The notes: generated by a model not told the origin, from the letters alone. A DNA stretch of 64,000 nt from Dokdonia sp. Dokd-P16 (GCF_003095655.1 NZ_CP029151.1:2913001-2977000), one strand, 5' to 3'; shown: positions 28,589-38,365, counted from the first letter of the stretch. Numbers and translations are program-made.

Positions 28589-29737
28589 CTAGAAGTCTTT
28601 TCTATAAGTTCTTCTACGTTTATGGAGAATATGTTCGTAGTTTTTCCACAGCTGCTGTATTGCTTTGTTTTCCTCTAGCTCAGGATTTGTCTCTACTTGA
28701 GTAATCCCTCGCTTATTGAAAAGCTCTTGCATTTTTTGGAAGATTACCGCAGTAACTCCTTTGTTTTGATATTCTGGATCAATACCTATGAGATAGAACG
28801 CAGCAGTGTCATTTCGTTTTTTCGCTTTAAGCAAGTGATAAAAACCAAAAGGAAATAAACTTCCATTAGCCTTCTTAAGTGCTTCATTAAAAGAGGGCAT
28901 AGTGATCGCAAATGCAACTAGTTTTCCATCTTTATCTTGCACACACTTAATAAAATCAGGATGTATGTACTTGATGTACTTTTCCTTATAATGATCAATC
29001 TGGTACTGCTGTATGGGAACAAACGTACTTAGCTTGTCATAAGTTTTGTTAAGCAAGCCAAACATCTCATTTACATAAGGCTTTACATCTGCAGAGGTTT
29101 TAAACTCTAACGGACTAAGCTCATATCTCTTTGCAATGATATCTGCAAACTTCTTAACCTTTGGATTTTGTGCTTCTGGCGGATCAATTTGTATTTTAAA
29201 CTCTACCCATTCGGCAGCTTTTTCAAAGCCTAGTTGTTCAAAGTGATCTTTGTAGTATGGGAAGTTATACCAAGTAATCATGGTATTCATATACTCATAA
29301 CCTTCTACAAGTAATCCTGCTTTTTCCATATTAGAAAATCCTACCGGACCTTCTATAAACTCGAGATTATTCTCTTTTCCTATTTCGGTAACCTTAGCAA
29401 GCAGTGCCTTGGTTACTTCGATATCATCAATAGCGTCAAACCATCCAAAACGCATTTTCGGTTTCCCTTGCTCTTTAATTTCAATGGCATTAATGATTGC
29501 ACATATTCTTCCCACTACCTCTTCTTTTCCATTTTCCGCTTTCGCGAAAGCAAGAAAGTAACGAGCTGTGGCATTTTTGAAAACTGGATTTTTTGCTGGA
29601 TCCATACTATCTAGCTCATCTGCCACGATAGGAGGTACCCATTTAGGTTCATTTTTATATAGGGAAAATGGGAACTTTACAAATTGTTTAAGTTCTCTAG
29701 GGGTTGACATTTCCTTAAGAGTAATCATCGATTGCAT
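28589..29737 (-). CDS. GNAT-fold acetyltransferase-like protein
   Basis: 382 aa, soluble. The C-terminal third has an acetyl-CoA-type loop LIGIDPEYQNKGVTAVIFQKM and a GNAT-like tail (ELEENKAIQQLWKNYEHILHKRRRTYRKDF). The N-terminal half is a second related domain (VKFPFSLYKNEPKWVPP). Such double-GNAT proteins are common in Bacteroidetes; the substrate is unknown. A 14-bp palindromic core at 29538-29551 is read as AFAKA (RYFLAFAKAENG). Start at 29737 or, with little difference, at M4. Confidence 0.75.
   Translation of the reverse strand: MQSMITLKEMSTPRELKQFVKFPFSLYKNEPKWVPPIVADELDSMDPAKNPVFKNATARYFLAFAKAENGKEEVVGRICAIINAIEIKEQGKPKMRFGWFDAIDDIEVTKALLAKVTEIGKENNLEFIEGPVGFSNMEKAGLLVEGYEYMNTMITWYNFPYYKDHFEQLGFEKAAEWVEFKIQIDPPEAQNPKVKKFADIIAKRYELSPLEFKTSADVKPYVNEMFGLLNKTYDKLSTFVPIQQYQIDHYKEKYIKYIHPDFIKCVQDKDGKLVAFAITMPSFNEALKKANGSLFPFGFYHLLKAKKRNDTAAFYLIGIDPEYQNKGVTAVIFQKMQELFNKRGITQVETNPELEENKAIQQLWKNYEHILHKRRRTYRKDF
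29538..29551. repeat. Palindromic repeat core inside GNAT-like gene
   Basis: GCTTTCGCGAAAGC; on the coding (minus) strand it is read as Ala-Phe-Ala-Lys-Ala. Confidence 0.97.
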
Positions 29738-29746
29738 TTAGGGGAG

Positions 29747-30742
29747 TTAGTTTGTATCGTTGCTTTGACCATCTGGATCTACAGCATCCTTACGTTTCTT
29801 TTTATTTATGCGCTTTGCTTGTCTTTTAGATGAACTGTTCTTATCATCAGCCGCATTTTTATCTTCTATAATTTCGTCTTTCTCGTGTAGGTCTAATCGG
29901 TATGATACTCCTGCCGAAACGTTCCATCGAGTTGGTGTGTCCTTAAAATTTACAAGACCGCCTAAGTCAACTTGTAAATCCTTTGTAATTAAATATGCAG
30001 CTCCAGCTCTCACAATATAATCGGCATATAAATCGCCACTTATAAGTTGGTACTCTGCAAAACCAGCAAACTTCTCATTGAAGGAGTGTGTAAGCGTAGT
30101 AATCCATGAGTTTGTAGGAAATTCAGTGCCTACTCTGTCTAAAATGATATTATTTACCCATACCCAACGACCCCAGTTGTGCTGTAATAGTAAAGCGATA
30201 TTAGGACTAATTCCGTCCTCTCTTACTGTATTGAACTGGCTATTTGTAAAGTCAAAAACACCGGCTGCATAAACACTTACTGCTGGAATTAATGTTTTCC
30301 ACTTAAAGCGGTTATTTGCATGGTAACTGTATAGATTTACCTCGTCTTGAGCGTATTTATAAGGATCATAGACTAAATATTTTGCTCCTATTTGTACCGT
30401 TTCTAATCCAGAAATAGGGTCTAATGGAGCAGATCCAGAAGTAAAGGAAACCTCGTTACGTTGATAACGCATAAGCCCGTTTAATTCCAGATTTTCAAAA
30501 AACAAACCATATCTCAAATTAAGATTATAGCCTATTATGTCTGTGTCTGTTTGTAATAAAGAGTGAGTGTCGTTACCTATATCAAAACCTGTCTCTACTT
30601 GTAAAACTCGAGTGCCTACGCTAAAAGCGCCTTGCGATTCTCCAGGCCTATTTGAATTAATAGTCTCAGTATATTGAGCTGTAGCCGAGGCAACGACTGC
30701 AAAGTATATGAAGATTGAGGTTAAAAAACGCAACGTATGCAT
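29747..30742 (-). CDS. Outer-membrane beta-barrel protein
   Basis: 331 aa from the ATG at 30742, which starts a signal peptide (MHTLRFLTSIFIYFAVVASATA, then QYTETINSNRPGESQGAFSVG). An upstream in-frame ATG at 30820 would add a non-signal leader. NSNRPGESQGAFSVGTRVLQ and later strands fit the MetA-pathway-type transporter/porin group of Bacteroidetes. The C-terminus is a basic, lysine-rich tail beyond the barrel (KRQAKRINKKKRKDAVD). Substrate unknown. Confidence 0.82.
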   Translation of the reverse strand: MHTLRFLTSIFIYFAVVASATAQYTETINSNRPGESQGAFSVGTRVLQVETGFDIGNDTHSLLQTDTDIIGYNLNLRYGLFFENLELNGLMRYQRNEVSFTSGSAPLDPISGLETVQIGAKYLVYDPYKYAQDEVNLYSYHANNRFKWKTLIPAVSVYAAGVFDFTNSQFNTVREDGISPNIALLLQHNWGRWVWVNNIILDRVGTEFPTNSWITTLTHSFNEKFAGFAEYQLISGDLYADYIVRAGAAYLITKDLQVDLGGLVNFKDTPTRWNVSAGVSYRLDLHEKDEIIEDKNAADDKNSSSKRQAKRINKKKRKDAVDPDGQSNDTN

Positions 30743-30850
30743 AGGTTTGTAGGTTAGTAAATCAAATATAGGAGAATTTATCTTTTTTTTAAGCTTATAC
30801 GGGCTATTGTTGCGATTCATAATTACTAATTTTGTTTAAAAGCTACTTTT

Positions 30851-31120
30851 ATGCTCTTAGTTGCAGAAATTCCTAGTTTCCTAAAAACCTTAGCCATTAT
30901 ATTGATGGTGTATTTTGGGTTGCGCTTCTTAGGTAAATTACTTTGGCCTTATCTCGTAAAATATATTACAAAAAAAGCGGGGCAGAAGATGGAAAACGCC
31001 TTTAAAGGTTTCCAGCAGCAAGCACAACAAACACAACGACCTACAGCTCAAACTAAAGATGTGCCTAAAAAGGCTTCAAAAGTGGTAGGTGAGTATGTAG
31101 ACTATGAAGAAATAGACTAA
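30851..31120 (+). CDS. DUF4834-like small membrane protein
   Basis: 89 aa. One N-terminal hydrophobic segment (FLKTLAIILMVYFGLRFLGKLLW), then a Gln/Thr-rich linker and an acidic end (GEYVDYEEID). This plan matches the small flavobacterial DUF4834 group, of unknown function. Divergent from the outer-membrane protein gene. Confidence 0.75.
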   Translation: MLLVAEIPSFLKTLAIILMVYFGLRFLGKLLWPYLVKYITKKAGQKMENAFKGFQQQAQQTQRPTAQTKDVPKKASKVVGEYVDYEEID

Positions 31121-31209
31121 TCTTCTTTTTGTCTACGATTCCAAAAAATTACATTTCAATTTTTAAATTCTAGTTCGGTTTCAAGGTGGTAAGGACTTAT
31201 CTTCGCGCT

Positions 31210-32769
31210 ATGTCTACACTTGTTCAAATAAACGTACTCCCACACCAAGCAGAAGATGATGATTACATCGCAGAAGTTGCCTTTAAAAAAGCGCGACTCA
31301 GAGCAGATGATGTAAGAGAATGGGATATACGTAAGCGTTCTATAGATGCTCGCAAATCTCCAGTGAAAGTCTCCCTACAAATAGAATTCTGGAAAAATGG
31401 TGAGGAGCGACCACAAATTCCTCCTTTTGTACCTCAAGACGTTTCAAATGCAAAGGAAATCGCAATTATAGGTGCTGGTCCCGCAGGATTATATGCTGCG
31501 CTACGTGCCGTAGAAGGTGGATTAAAACCTATCGTATTTGAGCGAGGAAAAGATGTACGTGCAAGAAGACGCGATCTAGCAGCTATCAATAAGGAACATA
31601 TTGTAAATCCAGATTCCAACTATTGTTTTGGAGAAGGAGGAGCAGGAACATATTCTGATGGAAAATTATATACACGTTCAAAAAAACGGGGTAACGTACT
31701 AAAAGCACTTGAGTGGTTTGTACATTTTGGTGCAGTGGAAGATATCTTAGTAGACGCGCATCCACATATAGGGACTAATAAATTACCTAAAATCATTACT
31801 GCGATGCGTGAAGCCATCATCCAGTATGGTGGAGAGGTGAGATTTGATACTAAACTTACAGATCTCAAAATTGAAGATAGTGCCATTACAGCAATACAAG
31901 TTAATGATACCGATTGGCTCAATTTTGATAATGTAATTCTTGCGACCGGTCATTCTGCACGAGATATATTTTACTTACTTCATAAACGTAACATTAAAAT
32001 AGAGGCAAAGCCGTTTGCTATAGGTGTTCGCATTGAGCACCAGCAGGAGCTTATAGATGATATACAGTATCACTCAGATGGAGATAACCCATATTTACCA
32101 CCAGCTTCTTATAGCCTAGTACAGCAGGTTGATGGACTAGGAGTGTACTCTTTCTGTATGTGTCCTGGCGGAATTATAGCACCTTGTGCTACAGATCAAG
32201 AAGAGATTGTAACTAATGGATGGAGCCCGTCAAAACGTGATAATCCATATGCAAACTCAGGAATTGTGGTAAGTGTAACTCCAGAAGATTTACCTAATTA
32301 TATAGAAGGAAATCCTTTTGTGTGTTTAGATTTTCAAAAGTCGGTAGAGCGTGCATGTTGGGAGGCGGCAGGAAAAACACAAGCTGCTCCTGCACAACGT
32401 ATGCGTGATTTTATAGATGGTCGTGTGTCAAAAGACTTTCCTAAAACCTCCTACCAACCAGGAATTGTAGCGGTAGATCTCAATAAGGTCTTACCAGATT
32501 TAATTGCAAAACGATTAAAGAAAGCGTTCTTAGGTTTTGGACGCAAGATGCAAGGCTACCTCACTAATGATGCAGTCATACACGCTCCTGAGAGTCGTAC
32601 ATCATCTCCAGTTTCTATTCCTCGAGATTGGGAAACACTTGAGCATATAGAGATTAAAGGATTATATCCATGTGGTGAAGGTGCTGGATATGCTGGAGGG
32701 ATTATATCTGCTGCGATAGACGGCATAAACTGTGTAGATAAAATTGTTGCAAAACAAGAAGCGCAGTAG
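31210..32769 (+). CDS. FAD-dependent NAD(P)/FAD oxidoreductase
   Basis: 519 aa from the ATG at 31210 (a GTG at 31186 would add 8 residues). A nucleotide-binding Rossmann motif AIIGAGPAGLYAALRAVEGG at about residue 88 is preceded by an N-terminal domain of about 80 residues, as in the uncharacterised YtfP/NAD(P)/FAD-dependent group. CFGEGGAGTYSDGKLYTR, VILATGHSARDIFYLLHK and the C-terminal GLYPCGEGAGYAGGIISAAIDG are family hallmarks. Substrate unknown. Confidence 0.88.
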   Translation: MSTLVQINVLPHQAEDDDYIAEVAFKKARLRADDVREWDIRKRSIDARKSPVKVSLQIEFWKNGEERPQIPPFVPQDVSNAKEIAIIGAGPAGLYAALRAVEGGLKPIVFERGKDVRARRRDLAAINKEHIVNPDSNYCFGEGGAGTYSDGKLYTRSKKRGNVLKALEWFVHFGAVEDILVDAHPHIGTNKLPKIITAMREAIIQYGGEVRFDTKLTDLKIEDSAITAIQVNDTDWLNFDNVILATGHSARDIFYLLHKRNIKIEAKPFAIGVRIEHQQELIDDIQYHSDGDNPYLPPASYSLVQQVDGLGVYSFCMCPGGIIAPCATDQEEIVTNGWSPSKRDNPYANSGIVVSVTPEDLPNYIEGNPFVCLDFQKSVERACWEAAGKTQAAPAQRMRDFIDGRVSKDFPKTSYQPGIVAVDLNKVLPDLIAKRLKKAFLGFGRKMQGYLTNDAVIHAPESRTSSPVSIPRDWETLEHIEIKGLYPCGEGAGYAGGIISAAIDGINCVDKIVAKQEAQ

Positions 32770-32868
32770 TAGATGTCGTTGAATCTTGTTGACAAGTAAA
32801 TTATAAAATCATCACTTAATTGTCGCTTCTAGTTGTGATACAACAATTGAAACTGCTATTTTTACTTA

Positions 32869-33735
32869 GTGAATGAGAATGTAAAAATTATTGAGTGTCC
32901 TCGTGACGCGATGCAAGGTATAAAAGACTGGATTCCTACGGAGTCTAAGGTTCAATATATTCAATCATTATTACGCTGTGGTTTTGACACCATAGACGTA
33001 GGTAGTTTTGTGTCGCCTAAGGCGATACCTCAAATGCAGGACTCTGCAGAGGTATTACACAGTCTTGACCTATCAAAAACAGATAGTAAGTTACTTTCTA
33101 TTGTAGCAAACTTGCGTGGTGCGCAAGATGCGGTACAGCATGAAATGGTAGATTATCTAGGTTATCCATTTTCTATCTCAGAGAACTTCCAGATGCGTAA
33201 CACGCATAAAACAATCGCACAATCTGTAGATTTATTGAAAGATATTATAGAGCTCGCTTCTTCTAAGAATAAAGAGCTCGTTGTCTATATTTCTATGGGA
33301 TTTGGTAATCCTTATGGAGATCCATGGAATGTGGATATCGTAGGGGAGTGGGCAGAGAAGCTCAGCAGTATGGGAGTAAAAATACTTTCACTATCAGATA
33401 CTGTTGGTACCTCAGATGCAGAGACGATTGATTATCTTTTTTCTAATCTCATTAAGCGTTATCCAGAAGTAGAATTTGGCGCTCATCTTCATACAACGCC
33501 AACAACTTGGCATGAGAAAGTTGATGCCGCTTATAAAGCTGGTTGTCGCAGATTTGATGGTGCAATTCAAGGTTTTGGAGGTTGCCCTATGGCAGCAGAT
33601 GATCTTACGGGTAACATGCCTACAGAGAAACTCGTTTCATATTTTGCCTCTGTAAAGGCAAATGATAACGTGAATGCAATGAGTTTTGAAAGTAGCTACA
33701 ACGAAGCTTTAAAAATCTTTCAGAAGTACCACTAA
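32869..33735 (+). CDS. Hydroxymethylglutaryl-CoA lyase
   Basis: 288 aa with a GTG start giving NENVKIIECPRDAMQG. HMGL-like TIM barrel: VGSFVSPKAIPQMQD, metal ligands in FGAHLHTTP, and the catalytic-cysteine loop FGGCPMAADDLTGNMPTEKLV. It cleaves HMG-CoA to acetyl-CoA and acetoacetate in leucine breakdown. The rest of the leucine pathway is not adjacent. A palindromic repeat begins 10 bp after the stop. Confidence 0.93.
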   Translation: MNENVKIIECPRDAMQGIKDWIPTESKVQYIQSLLRCGFDTIDVGSFVSPKAIPQMQDSAEVLHSLDLSKTDSKLLSIVANLRGAQDAVQHEMVDYLGYPFSISENFQMRNTHKTIAQSVDLLKDIIELASSKNKELVVYISMGFGNPYGDPWNVDIVGEWAEKLSSMGVKILSLSDTVGTSDAETIDYLFSNLIKRYPEVEFGAHLHTTPTTWHEKVDAAYKAGCRRFDGAIQGFGGCPMAADDLTGNMPTEKLVSYFASVKANDNVNAMSFESSYNEALKIFQKYH

Positions 33736-33744
33736 TATTTCTTT

Positions 33745-33764
33745 TACGCTTTCGCGAAAGCGTA
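33745..33764. repeat. Palindromic repeat copy, perfect 20 bp
   Basis: TACGCTTTCGCGAAAGCGTA in the 47-bp convergent gap between the HMG-CoA lyase and radical-SAM genes, where it could also act as a hairpin at both 3' ends. Confidence 0.97.
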
Positions 33765-33782
33765 CCTCAACAACCTATAATC

Positions 33783-35960
33783 TTATATGACGAGGAGTCC
33801 TGCTTCTCGCAGACTTAGCATAGCCTTCGAATACCAGAATAACTCAAAATTTTCTTGCGTTTCCTCATATGAAGTCTTGAGTGCTGCGTAAGTCGGTAAC
33901 TTATCTTGATTTGGGCTCGCGATTTCTAGCATATCAATTAGCCAAAGTGCATCCTGAGTATCTACCGTAATTTGTGTAGTTCCTGTTTGATCGTGAAATG
34001 TAAGTTCTGTGAGTTCGCGTTTTTTCTTCTTAAATGTTCTCTGCGTGGGAGCAAAACCAAGCCAGAGAATTCTAGAGGTAGATTTTGTGCTTAACTGCAA
34101 TTCGTCTTGAAGGCTATCTTCTATCACATGCGGGTGTATGATTGTGCGAGGAACCTCAAAGTCAAACCATTCTTGCAAGCCTTCATCAAATCCAATACCG
34201 TGCATGTAATTGAATAGTGATTTCTTAAGTCCGTAACTGAATTTGCTATGGTCTATTCCTGTGCTATCACTAAAGTCCACATCATTATTTGCAAAGGTAA
34301 TCTCATTGTAATGTGGAGTTACTCCGTAGCTCTCCGGGTCTTTGCCTACAGGGCTGTGTGTGGTAAGTGCAAATTGGTGCCAGAATCCTGATTGTATAAT
34401 GCCTAACTCAAAAAGCTGGCGCACCATCTCAAGACTATCTATCGTTTCTTGCTCGGTTTGAGTAGGATACCCATACATCAAGTAGGAGTGCACCATAATA
34501 TCTGCCTCTGTAAAGTTGAGTGTGACTTGAGCAACTTGTGCAACAGTTACTCCTTTATCGATAAGTTTTAATAGTCTATCTGAAGCGACTTCCAGTCCGC
34601 CAGAAACGGCAATACAACCAGAGGCTTTAAGGAGTCTACATAAGTCTTTAGTGAAGTTTTTTTCAAACCTGATGTTTGTCCACCAGGTGACCACCAGTTC
34701 ACGTTTGATTATTTCTAGCGCAAGGGCTTTCATTAATGCTGGTGGTGCGGCTTCATCCACAAAGTGGAAACCAGTTTCTCCTGTTTGTGCTACAAGCGCT
34801 TCCATACGATCTACGAGAATACTCGCAGCGATGGGCTCGTAAATTTTTATATAATCTAACGAAATATCACAAAAGGTACATTTACCCCAATAGCAACCAT
34901 GCGCCATGGTTAGTTTGTTCCAGCGTCCATCACTCCACAAACTGTGCATAGGATTTGCAATCTCAATCACAGAGACATACTGATCAAGCAATAAATCTGA
35001 ATAGTCGGGAGTGCCGAGATATGCTTGTTTATAATCTTGACGGAGCGTGTTATTCTTGTAAACAACTTCACCATTTTCTAGAATGAATGTGCGCTTATAG
35101 GTAGGGTTTTCAACGTTTTGAACAACATCTTCTACAAGAAGTTCTACTGGAAGTTCGCCATCATCTAAGGTGATGTAATCTATAAATTCAAAGACTCTTG
35201 TGTCTTTTAATTCTCGTAATTCTGTATTAGGGAAACCACCTCCCATAGCCACTTTGACTGATGGATAGTGTTCTTTAATCCACTGCCCACATCTAAAAGC
35301 GCTGTATAGATTTCCTGGAAATGGAACCGACAGTAATATTAGTTTTGGTACGCTTTCGCGAAAGCGTGCTTCTAAAATCTCTATAGTAATCTCATCTACA
35401 ATAGTGAGGTCATCTTGTAGCGAGGTATATAATTCATCAAAAGAGTTTGCACTCTGACCCAAACGCTCTGCATAGCGACTAAACCCAAAATTAGGATCAA
35501 TACACTCCACAATAAAATCTGAGAGATCTTCTAGAAAAAGTGTGGCAAGGTGTTTTGCTTTGTCTTGCATTCCCATCTCACCAAAAGCCCACTCCATATC
35601 ATCTAGCTGATCAAATCGAGAAGCACGTGGTAAGAAGTTGCCCGTGCATATTTGCCTAGCGATGGTTTGATTATGTCCTTGTAAAAAGGAAACAACCTCA
35701 TCAAGTAGCTTTATATATGTATCTCGCATAGCGTAGATACGCTTGCAATTATCTGAAACAATCGTGTCATGCTCGTGAGCAATCTCAAACAGCCTTGTAA
35801 ATTCCTTTGCCGAAAATAGTTGCAAAATCACCTCTATACCAAGATCCATCTGGAATGATGAGATATCCTTAGTGTTTAAAAACCCTTTAATATATGCCGT
35901 AGCAGGATAAGGGGTGTTGAGTTGCGTAAATGGCGGAGTGATGAGTAAAATATCTTTCAA
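33783..35960 (-). CDS. B12-binding-type radical SAM protein
   Basis: 725 aa. The N-terminal half resembles a cobalamin-binding domain (MKDILLITPPFTQLNTPYPA start, IKEHYPSVKVAMGGGFPN). The radical SAM centre is C356-x4-C361-x2-C364 (HGCYWGKCTFCD), one residue longer than the usual C-x3-C-x2-C, followed by GFHFVDEAAPP, CIAVSGGLEVAS and SYLMYGYPTQTEQET. Reaction unknown. A 20-bp repeat copy with one mismatch at 35349-35368 is read as RFRESV. The gene is isolated between a convergent partner and an NTF2-like gene. Confidence 0.88.
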   Translation of the reverse strand: MKDILLITPPFTQLNTPYPATAYIKGFLNTKDISSFQMDLGIEVILQLFSAKEFTRLFEIAHEHDTIVSDNCKRIYAMRDTYIKLLDEVVSFLQGHNQTIARQICTGNFLPRASRFDQLDDMEWAFGEMGMQDKAKHLATLFLEDLSDFIVECIDPNFGFSRYAERLGQSANSFDELYTSLQDDLTIVDEITIEILEARFRESVPKLILLSVPFPGNLYSAFRCGQWIKEHYPSVKVAMGGGFPNTELRELKDTRVFEFIDYITLDDGELPVELLVEDVVQNVENPTYKRTFILENGEVVYKNNTLRQDYKQAYLGTPDYSDLLLDQYVSVIEIANPMHSLWSDGRWNKLTMAHGCYWGKCTFCDISLDYIKIYEPIAASILVDRMEALVAQTGETGFHFVDEAAPPALMKALALEIIKRELVVTWWTNIRFEKNFTKDLCRLLKASGCIAVSGGLEVASDRLLKLIDKGVTVAQVAQVTLNFTEADIMVHSYLMYGYPTQTEQETIDSLEMVRQLFELGIIQSGFWHQFALTTHSPVGKDPESYGVTPHYNEITFANNDVDFSDSTGIDHSKFSYGLKKSLFNYMHGIGFDEGLQEWFDFEVPRTIIHPHVIEDSLQDELQLSTKSTSRILWLGFAPTQRTFKKKKRELTELTFHDQTGTTQITVDTQDALWLIDMLEIASPNQDKLPTYAALKTSYEETQENFELFWYSKAMLSLREAGLLVI
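35349..35368. repeat. Palindromic repeat copy, 19/20, inside radical SAM gene
   Basis: TACGCTTTCGCGAAAGCGTG. The coding strand reads it in the third frame, giving Arg-Phe-Arg-Glu-Ser-Val. The widest in-gene copy, keeping almost the full 20 bp. Confidence 0.96.
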
Positions 35961-36050
35961 AAAGAATGCTTTTTCTAACGGGGCATAAAGATACTTGAAT
36001 TACCCCACACTATTGATATGGGTAACGTGACACTTTAAAAGTAAGCCGAC

Positions 36051-36524
36051 TTATTGCGGATTTATCTCCATGTATTTTTTGAGCATCTCATTCGTCTTTT
36101 TTTGAATCGAGTTACGCATAAATCCTGACCATCCTAACAAGAAACCTGGTGCGCCTAGTGCTTGTTTAGTCCAGCTATACATATCAAAAGTATCGTGATG
36201 TTCTATGATTTTACCATCCTTAAATGTAAAATTTGCAGTCACATGATTTACAACGGGACGTTTTTTTGGTCCGTATGGATAACGGGCTGTCCACTGCGCA
36301 CTTCCAGTGGTGGCTGTGGTTTTAATGTTACTATAGCTCACTTTATTGGCTCCTTTTCCACGCTCGATAAGCATGTGCCACATGGCTTTTGCTTTTTTTC
36401 CATGTAAGGTTCCAAACGCAGGATCAGAAAAAATAATGTCATCATGATAGCATTCGGTCATTCCTGCAGCATCTCCATTAGTAAACGCTTTGTAAAATGT
36501 TTCAATAAGAGTGTTGTGGTTCAC
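36051..36524 (-). CDS. NTF2-like (SnoaL-type) protein
   Basis: 157 aa, single cone-shaped NTF2-like domain (NTLIETFYKAFTNGDAAGMTECYHDDIIFSDPAFGTLHG). Members are small isomerases, hydrolases or plain binding proteins. The C-terminus GAPGFLLGWSGFMRNSIQKK is hydrophobic, of uncertain role. No catalytic assignment can be made. It has its own start, with the repeat copy at 36602 in the upstream gap. Confidence 0.8.
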   Translation of the reverse strand: MNHNTLIETFYKAFTNGDAAGMTECYHDDIIFSDPAFGTLHGKKAKAMWHMLIERGKGANKVSYSNIKTTATTGSAQWTARYPYGPKKRPVVNHVTANFTFKDGKIIEHHDTFDMYSWTKQALGAPGFLLGWSGFMRNSIQKKTNEMLKKYMEINPQ

Positions 36525-36601
36525 GAGCTACAATTTTTTGGTTTCAAGTAGATGCTATGGCAATCATTCCAGTAATAGCATGTTTGTATATAAAAGATGG
36601 G

Positions 36602-36621
36602 TACACTTTCGCGAAAGCGTA
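36602..36621. repeat. Palindromic repeat copy, 19/20
   Basis: TACACTTTCGCGAAAGCGTA, with one substitution in the left arm (A for G). It begins 14 bp beyond the stop of the M28 peptidase gene. Confidence 0.95.
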
Positions 36622-36634
36622 CCCATTATTTTAA

Positions 36635-38185
36635 TTAATCCATTCCTCCTTTACGAGTAGGGGATTTAGTAGTAGGCCATTCACCAGGCTCTCCAGAACG
36701 ACGATCTATAGGTAATACTGCTCGCTCACGAGATGTAAACTCTGGATCTTCACTAGCCATATACGTTAATATTGCTGTAAGAATTACGTTGTTTTGTATA
36801 TCGTCAAAAACAATTTTATCATAGGTGTCACGGTTGGTGTGCCATGTGTAGTTCCAGTAAGACCAGTTAAGGCTGCTTAGGCTAAATCCTGGTGCACCAG
36901 CTGCTTGAAAGGATGCATAATCAGATCCTCCACGTGCAGGAGCTCCTGGAAATGTCGTCTCAATCTCATCTGTAATTTCGTTTGGCACTGCATTAAGCCA
37001 TCTATTCAAATAGTCGTAGCTTCTTAAAAATCCGCCACCATTAAGGCGTACTACACGTCCAGTACCGTTATCCTGATTAAAAGATGCTTGGACCTTAGCA
37101 ACAATCTCTGGATGATCTTCTACAAAAGCTCTTGATCCATTAAGACCTTGCTCTTCACTTCCCCAGTGACCTACTAGGATGGTACGTTTTGGGTTAGGGT
37201 AGATTTTCTTTAGAATACGCATAGCCTCCATCATTACTAGCGTTCCTGTACCGTTGTCTGTCGCTCCAGTACCACCATCCCAAGAATCAAAATGCGCCGA
37301 AAGTATTACATATTCCTCTGGTTTTTCGGTTCCTTTTATTTCTGCAATGGTATTGAAAGCAGGTACAGCCCCAAGTTCTTTTGAAATGGCTGTGATATTA
37401 ATTTTTGGTGTATGTCCAGACTCAGCAAGTCGGTATAGCATTCCATAATCCTCTAGTTCTAAATCTACGGTTGGGATTTTCTTCGTACGTGCACTAAAGA
37501 TTTTATTCACACCAAAACCTCTTGACCAGTTTGAAGTTACAATACCCACAGCTCCAGCATTTTCTAGTGCTTCTGGCAATCCTCTGTTAGTAAATCCTGT
37601 ACGTTGTATGTTATCATTCCATAGGTTAGAAAGCGAGTCGCGTTGTCTTTTCATTTTGGCAAAAGACTTTTCGGTTGCAAACTCTTCCCAGTTGTAATCT
37701 GGTCGTCCTGTGATTTGTGGCATAGAAAGGAGTACAATTTTTCCTTTTACATTTTTAAGCCATTTTTCAAAATCTTTAGCATCTTTTACAGTAGGTAAGG
37801 TGATTACCTCTGCAGTAACTCCTTCTTTTGAGGTACTAGGATTCCATGCGAGTTGTGTACCGCGCAAACTTTGTACACGTGGTTCTAGCATATCTATGTG
37901 TGAGATACCACGTTCCCAGCCGCGCCATTCTCCATACTGCTCATTTCTTGCTTCAATTCCCCAAGATTTATATTGTGCCACTGCCCAGTCATTGGCAGCT
38001 TGCATTTGCGGGGTTCCTACGAGTCTAGGTCCTAATACATCTGTAATTTCATGTGCTAGTGTTTCTAGCTGCGAGTTGGTGGTGGCTTCTTTAATAAGCG
38101 CCTGTACTGTTGGATTGTCCTTTTGGGCAAATAGCGAAGTGCTTAATACAAGTCCTAGCGCTAGCGTGCTGTATTTTAATTTCAT
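36635..38185 (-). CDS. Exported M28-family zinc peptidase
   Basis: 516 aa. Signal peptide MKLKYSTLALGLVLSTSLFA, then a PA-like insert domain (GLPEALENAGAVGIVTSNWSRG) and the M28 aminopeptidase core: first zinc ligand and Asp in SAHFDSWDGGTGATDNGTGT, GHWGSEEQGLNGSRAFVEDH with catalytic and zinc glutamates, and the last histidine in WNYTWHTNRDTYDKI. Exported, likely periplasmic or surface peptide degradation. The C-terminal tail (RSGEPGEWPTTKSPTRKGG) is not a recognised sorting signal. Confidence 0.93.
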   Translation of the reverse strand: MKLKYSTLALGLVLSTSLFAQKDNPTVQALIKEATTNSQLETLAHEITDVLGPRLVGTPQMQAANDWAVAQYKSWGIEARNEQYGEWRGWERGISHIDMLEPRVQSLRGTQLAWNPSTSKEGVTAEVITLPTVKDAKDFEKWLKNVKGKIVLLSMPQITGRPDYNWEEFATEKSFAKMKRQRDSLSNLWNDNIQRTGFTNRGLPEALENAGAVGIVTSNWSRGFGVNKIFSARTKKIPTVDLELEDYGMLYRLAESGHTPKINITAISKELGAVPAFNTIAEIKGTEKPEEYVILSAHFDSWDGGTGATDNGTGTLVMMEAMRILKKIYPNPKRTILVGHWGSEEQGLNGSRAFVEDHPEIVAKVQASFNQDNGTGRVVRLNGGGFLRSYDYLNRWLNAVPNEITDEIETTFPGAPARGGSDYASFQAAGAPGFSLSSLNWSYWNYTWHTNRDTYDKIVFDDIQNNVILTAILTYMASEDPEFTSRERAVLPIDRRSGEPGEWPTTKSPTRKGGMD

Positions 38186-38292
38186 TTGGATTGGTTTTTA
38201 AGATGGTAAAAAATACGAATGAATATTAGATTGAGAGCAAGATGACTCACAATAAAGTGATTTCTCAGTCATAGTGCATCAATAACCACATG

Positions 38293-38308
38293 ATTATCTA
38301 TAGATAAT
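38293..38308. promoter_or_regulatory. Perfect 16-bp palindrome
   Basis: ATTATCTATAGATAAT, upstream of the M28 peptidase on its transcript side, about 110 bp before its start. It may be a protein-binding site; AT-rich palindromes also occur by chance. Confidence 0.3.
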
Positions 38309-38351
38309 AGAAATCGTCAAATACTTGACATCCTAAACATACCTCTAAATT

Positions 38352-38365
38352 TCCCTTCAAAGGGA
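38352..38365. repeat. REP-like hairpin, single copy
   Basis: TCCCTTCAAAGGGA: 6-bp arms around CA, with the same TTCAAAGGGG-type core as the hairpins at 52981 and 53068. A solitary, degraded-looking member. Confidence 0.55.
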
